A stretch of 21,282 nt of DNA, from NCBI GenBank assembly GCA_036940085.1, contig JALLBK010000516.1:1-21282 (forward strand). Direction: 5' to 3'. The stretch is from Discostella pseudostelligera. Taxonomy: Eukaryota; Bacillariophyta; Thalassiosirophyceae; Thalassiosirales; Thalassiosiraceae. The position numbers and the translations under genes are program-made. The notes under the pieces were generated by a model. The model had not been told where the DNA came from. It did no database searches and worked only from the letters and a program-made list of their open reading frames with translations. Below, piece after piece: positions 18,925 to 21,282 of this stretch. Numbering within the stretch: position 1 is the stretch's first letter; each line of letters opens with the position of its first letter.

Positions 18925-19835
18925 ATGAAGATCTCTAACGTCATCGCCATCCTAGCCTTGGCGGCACCCGCTGCCGCTGCCGTCGACCGCAAGCGCGTCC
19001 GCAAGGTCTACACCGCCGACCAAGCCAAGAGTCTCGAATCGAACCGCCGAAGCCGTACGTTGCAGAAGGAGGCGGAGCCGGGTGCAGTACCCGCGGAGGC
19101 CGTGCCTGTTGCTTCCATGAGCATGAGTGCCAGCATGAGCATGAGCATGAGCATGAGCATGAGTGCCAGCATGATCATGGCGGTAGAGCCCGTCGAGGAC
19201 GGCCCGGGTGGACCCCCAGATCAAGTAACAGTGACTACTACCGCGGCGTCTGTTGCTGCTACCACTGGTGCCGAGGTCACTGAAGCTGGTCCAACTGTTG
19301 GTGCCGAGGGTGCCGTTTCCACCACTGGTGCTACCGTTGTTGAGGATACCTCTGAAACCACCGGAACTGTTGAAACCGAATCCACCGGAACTGTTGAAAC
19401 CACTGTAGCTGTTGAAACTGAATCCACAGGAGCTATGGAAACCACTGTAGCTGTTGAAACTGAATCCACAGGAGCTATGGAAACCACCGTAGCTGTTGAA
19501 ACTGAATCCACAGGAGCTGTTGAAACCACCGTAGTTGTTGAAACGACTGAGGCCGCAGAAACTGAATCTACCGAGGCTGCTGAATCTGAAGCTCCTTCCA
19601 CGGCAGAGCCAGTGGTGACTGTGTCGCCAACAGCGACACCTGCAGCAAAGAGCGGGTAAGTCATTTTCTTCACGTGCTTTATCGTCGTCTTGATCACCTA
19701 CCTCTACTAACTTTGTCATTTGTTTTTAAACCTCACCGCAATTCGACTCGACTGTCGCATCACAGCGCAATGACTGTTGGTACCACATTGGCAGCAATGG
19801 CCGTGACATGCGGTGCTATCGCCATGTCTGTGTAA
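18925..19835 (+). CDS. Secreted SMSM/Thr-Glu repeat protein with hydrophobic C-terminal tail (two exons)
   Basis: Exons 18925-19655 and 19766-19835 give 266 residues; the 110-bp intron runs GTAAGT...ACAG in phase 2. Residues 1-19 form a signal peptide (KISNVIAILALAAPAAAA). A basic stretch (DRKRVRKVY) and an RXL site (RTL, 44-46) follow; RXL is a known cleavage motif in diatom silica-associated proteins. Then come a Met-Ser alternation (about 64-85), a Thr/Val/Ala-rich region, and four 14-residue repeats of the type VETESTGAMETTVA. Exon 2 encodes only the tail GAMTVGTTLAAMAVTCGAIA and MSV, hydrophobic and preceded by small residues, which fits a GPI-attachment signal or a membrane anchor. The Thr-rich repeats could be O-glycosylated. 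I recognise no enzymatic domain. A cell-surface or wall role is inferred from architecture; it pairs with the next gene. Confidence 0.82.
19117..19179 (+). repeat. ATGAGC hexamer repeat encoding Met-Ser alternation
   Basis: A run of ATGAGC units with two AGTGCC interruptions encodes alternating Met and Ser in the secreted protein. The short unit makes it prone to length change. Confidence 0.9.
19369..19536 (+). repeat. Four tandem 42-bp repeats
   Basis: Units start at 19369, 19411, 19453 and 19495, each beginning GTTGAAAC and encoding VETESTG(T/A)(V/M)ETTV(A/V). The second and third units are nearly identical at DNA level, which suggests recent expansion or homogenisation. A degenerate fifth unit follows. 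Confidence 0.9.
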
Positions 19836-20366
19836 AACCCCTCCATTTGTTGTGAGAGAAGTGATGAGCTTCCATTCCTTGAGTGGATCTATCAATTTTT
19901 TCTTCTTTGTAATAATTGTGGATTGGTTTGAGAAGAATAGGATTATTTACTATTAGAAGACTTTGATGTGTACAGACGATACTCTCTAGAGCACCATACT
20001 CCAATCCTTAGTTTTATTCATTTTGAACATGTCGTTCTGGAATAATTGATACACTACCGGTAGATATTATGACAAATACTCCACGTCTTCGAAGGTCGAA
20101 GGCGCATCGCTTTTTAGAGATAAAACCATAGATAAGTTTGATGTGGCGCGGTGGAGGAGGATTGAGTTCAGGTCGAAGGCAAAACATTGCGATATGCAAG
20201 AAACCTCTCACTTCTTCACACGAAAATGCGATACACTTACCGTTGGATGAATGTCGGATGTCACACAAACAACAACTTCCAGCGAATTCCAGCCTCTCTT
20301 CCGTCCAGCTCACAAAAGTGCTATCCATAGTCTTCCATCCATCACAACAAATAATTCAATTGCACC
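19836..20366. other. Intergenic region between the two SMSM protein genes
   Basis: This holds the 3' UTR of the upstream gene and the promoter of the downstream one. No E2F-like array like the one before the first gene is present. I see no RNA gene or other coding signal. Confidence 0.65.
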
Positions 20367-21030
20367 ATGAAGTCCTTCGTCATCACCACCGTCCTCGCTA
20401 GCCTCTGCACGGCCTTCGCCCACGAAGAAGCAGCAGCTCAGCCTATGCGCAAGCGTCACCAGATGCAGCACAAGTCATCCTCGGCGAATGCTCGTGTTCT
20501 CGCCGCGGAGGAGTATGATCCCTACCTCGGCATTCGTCAACTTCAGGGACCTGGTGAAGAGGAGGCTGCTGCTGTTGCTGTTGCTGGATCACTTTCGCTT
20601 TCAGCACCAGCTGTTCAAGCCGGCGGTGCACCGGAAGCTGGAGGACCTGAAGCTGGAGGACCTGAAGCTGGAGGACCTGAAGCGGCTGCTGCGCCAATGT
20701 CAATGCAGATGTCGATGGCCACCGAAGGTGAGACAGAAGATAAGGGGATCTTGGAGACAGTTGGTGATAAGATCGCAGATCTCACGGGGCAATCAAGGTG
20801 AGTACAATAATTAGCTTCTCTTTCATGAGGATATGTTGCGTAGTCGAGGGTCCAGGATCGATTGGACGATGTAATACCTCTAGGGCTCGCTGAGATAAAC
20901 GATGATCACCATATTATATCCACAACTCACCAATCGTTTCGTGATGCCTCTTCTATATCGTCATAGCGCATCTACCATCGGAACAACTGTGTCCGCCCTT
21001 GCTGCTGCTGGAGCAATGATGCTACTTTAA
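20367..21030 (+). CDS. Secreted Ala/Gly/Glu-rich protein with SMSM motif and hydrophobic C-terminal tail (two exons)
   Basis: Exons 20367-20797 and 20967-21030 give 164 residues; the 169-bp intron runs GTGAGT...ATAG in phase 2. It opens with a signal peptide (MKSFVITTVLASLCTAFA), then a basic stretch (MRKRHQMQHK) and two RXL sites (RVL 43-45, RQL 57-59). An Ala/Glu-rich segment, GGPEA repeats (about 87-106) and a short MSMQMSM element (111-117) follow. An amphipathic segment (KGILETVGDKIADL) precedes the exon junction. Exon 2 encodes only SASTIGTTVSALAAAGAMM plus LL, a hydrophobic tail with small residues ahead of it, fitting a GPI or membrane anchor. Order of parts, intron phase and the GTT-hydrophobic tail match the gene at 18925, so the two are probably diverged tandem paralogues. 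The Phe in CTAFA is a weak xAF resemblance, but what follows is acidic and unlike a transit peptide. Function unknown. Confidence 0.82.
20634..20678 (+). repeat. Three tandem 15-bp repeats (GGPEA)
   Basis: GAAGCTGGAGGACCT is repeated three times without mismatch at 20634, 20649 and 20664, encoding the EAGGP unit of the secreted protein. Perfect identity suggests recent slippage. Confidence 0.92.
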
Positions 21031-21282
21031 GCGACAATCCCGCACTCCAAATCTATTATTATTTGTTCTCGCATGTCACGTGGCACATCATGTGTCATGT
21101 TATCATGTTGATGTTAGGAATGCTAGATGCTCCGTTAGAGCAATACCTAAAAAAATTAACATCAAATCATCTTTATCCAACTGAGTTTTACTACTCATTA
21201 TTTATTACCATGTATCGTTATGTGAACGAAACATCTTCTACCTCTTTTAGATACCTCATGATGTGTCGACGGTCGGAGAACA

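Overview
The window reads as nuclear DNA from a photosynthetic stramenopile, most likely a centric diatom. Genes are compact and sit on both strands, with short GT-AG introns of about 90-380 bp. Two gene products carry a signal peptide followed by the 'xAF' motif of diatom plastid presequences. Several proteins are expanded in Gln, Ser and His in the way diatom regulatory proteins often are. There is no operon-like organisation, and I see no rRNA, tRNA, CRISPR or transposase.

Layout: (A) + strand 191-970, a basic repeat protein with a recent 153-bp internal duplication and a 34-bp duplication near its end that shifts the frame. (B) - strand 4584-1358, a three-exon Gln/His/Ser-rich protein with a conserved domain that I associate with diatoms. 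(C) + strand 5295-6123, a three-exon small plastid-targeted protein. (D) - strand 9467-6477, an intronless regulatory-looking protein with a zinc-finger-like, a SANT-like and a GAF-like region. (E) + strand 9821-10489, the GINS subunit PSF1. (F) + strand 11101-13017, a two-exon plastid-targeted MATE transporter. (G) - strand 14513-13409, the two-exon ribosome-assembly factor MRT4. (H) - strand 18174-15293, a three-exon secreted WW-domain protein rich in Gln and Pro. (I) + strand 18925-19835 and (J) + strand 20367-21030, two secreted low-complexity proteins that share one architecture, including RXL sites and a hydrophobic C-terminal tail on its own last exon.

Two themes link the genes. First, E2F-like sites (TTTCCCGCC or GGCGGGAA) recur upstream of genes: one perfect site before the replication gene PSF1, a cluster before the MATE gene, and a dense same-strand array between divergent genes H and I. 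In both clusters they occur with CACGTG and TGACGT elements. Second, the right end (H, I, J) is a neighbourhood of secreted, compositionally biased proteins that are candidates for cell-wall or cell-surface components. The shared promoter of H and I carries the array, so a link between cell division and surface proteins is a testable idea, but it is an inference. All splice models were built by eye from splice sites and reading-frame continuity, and no transcript data were available.
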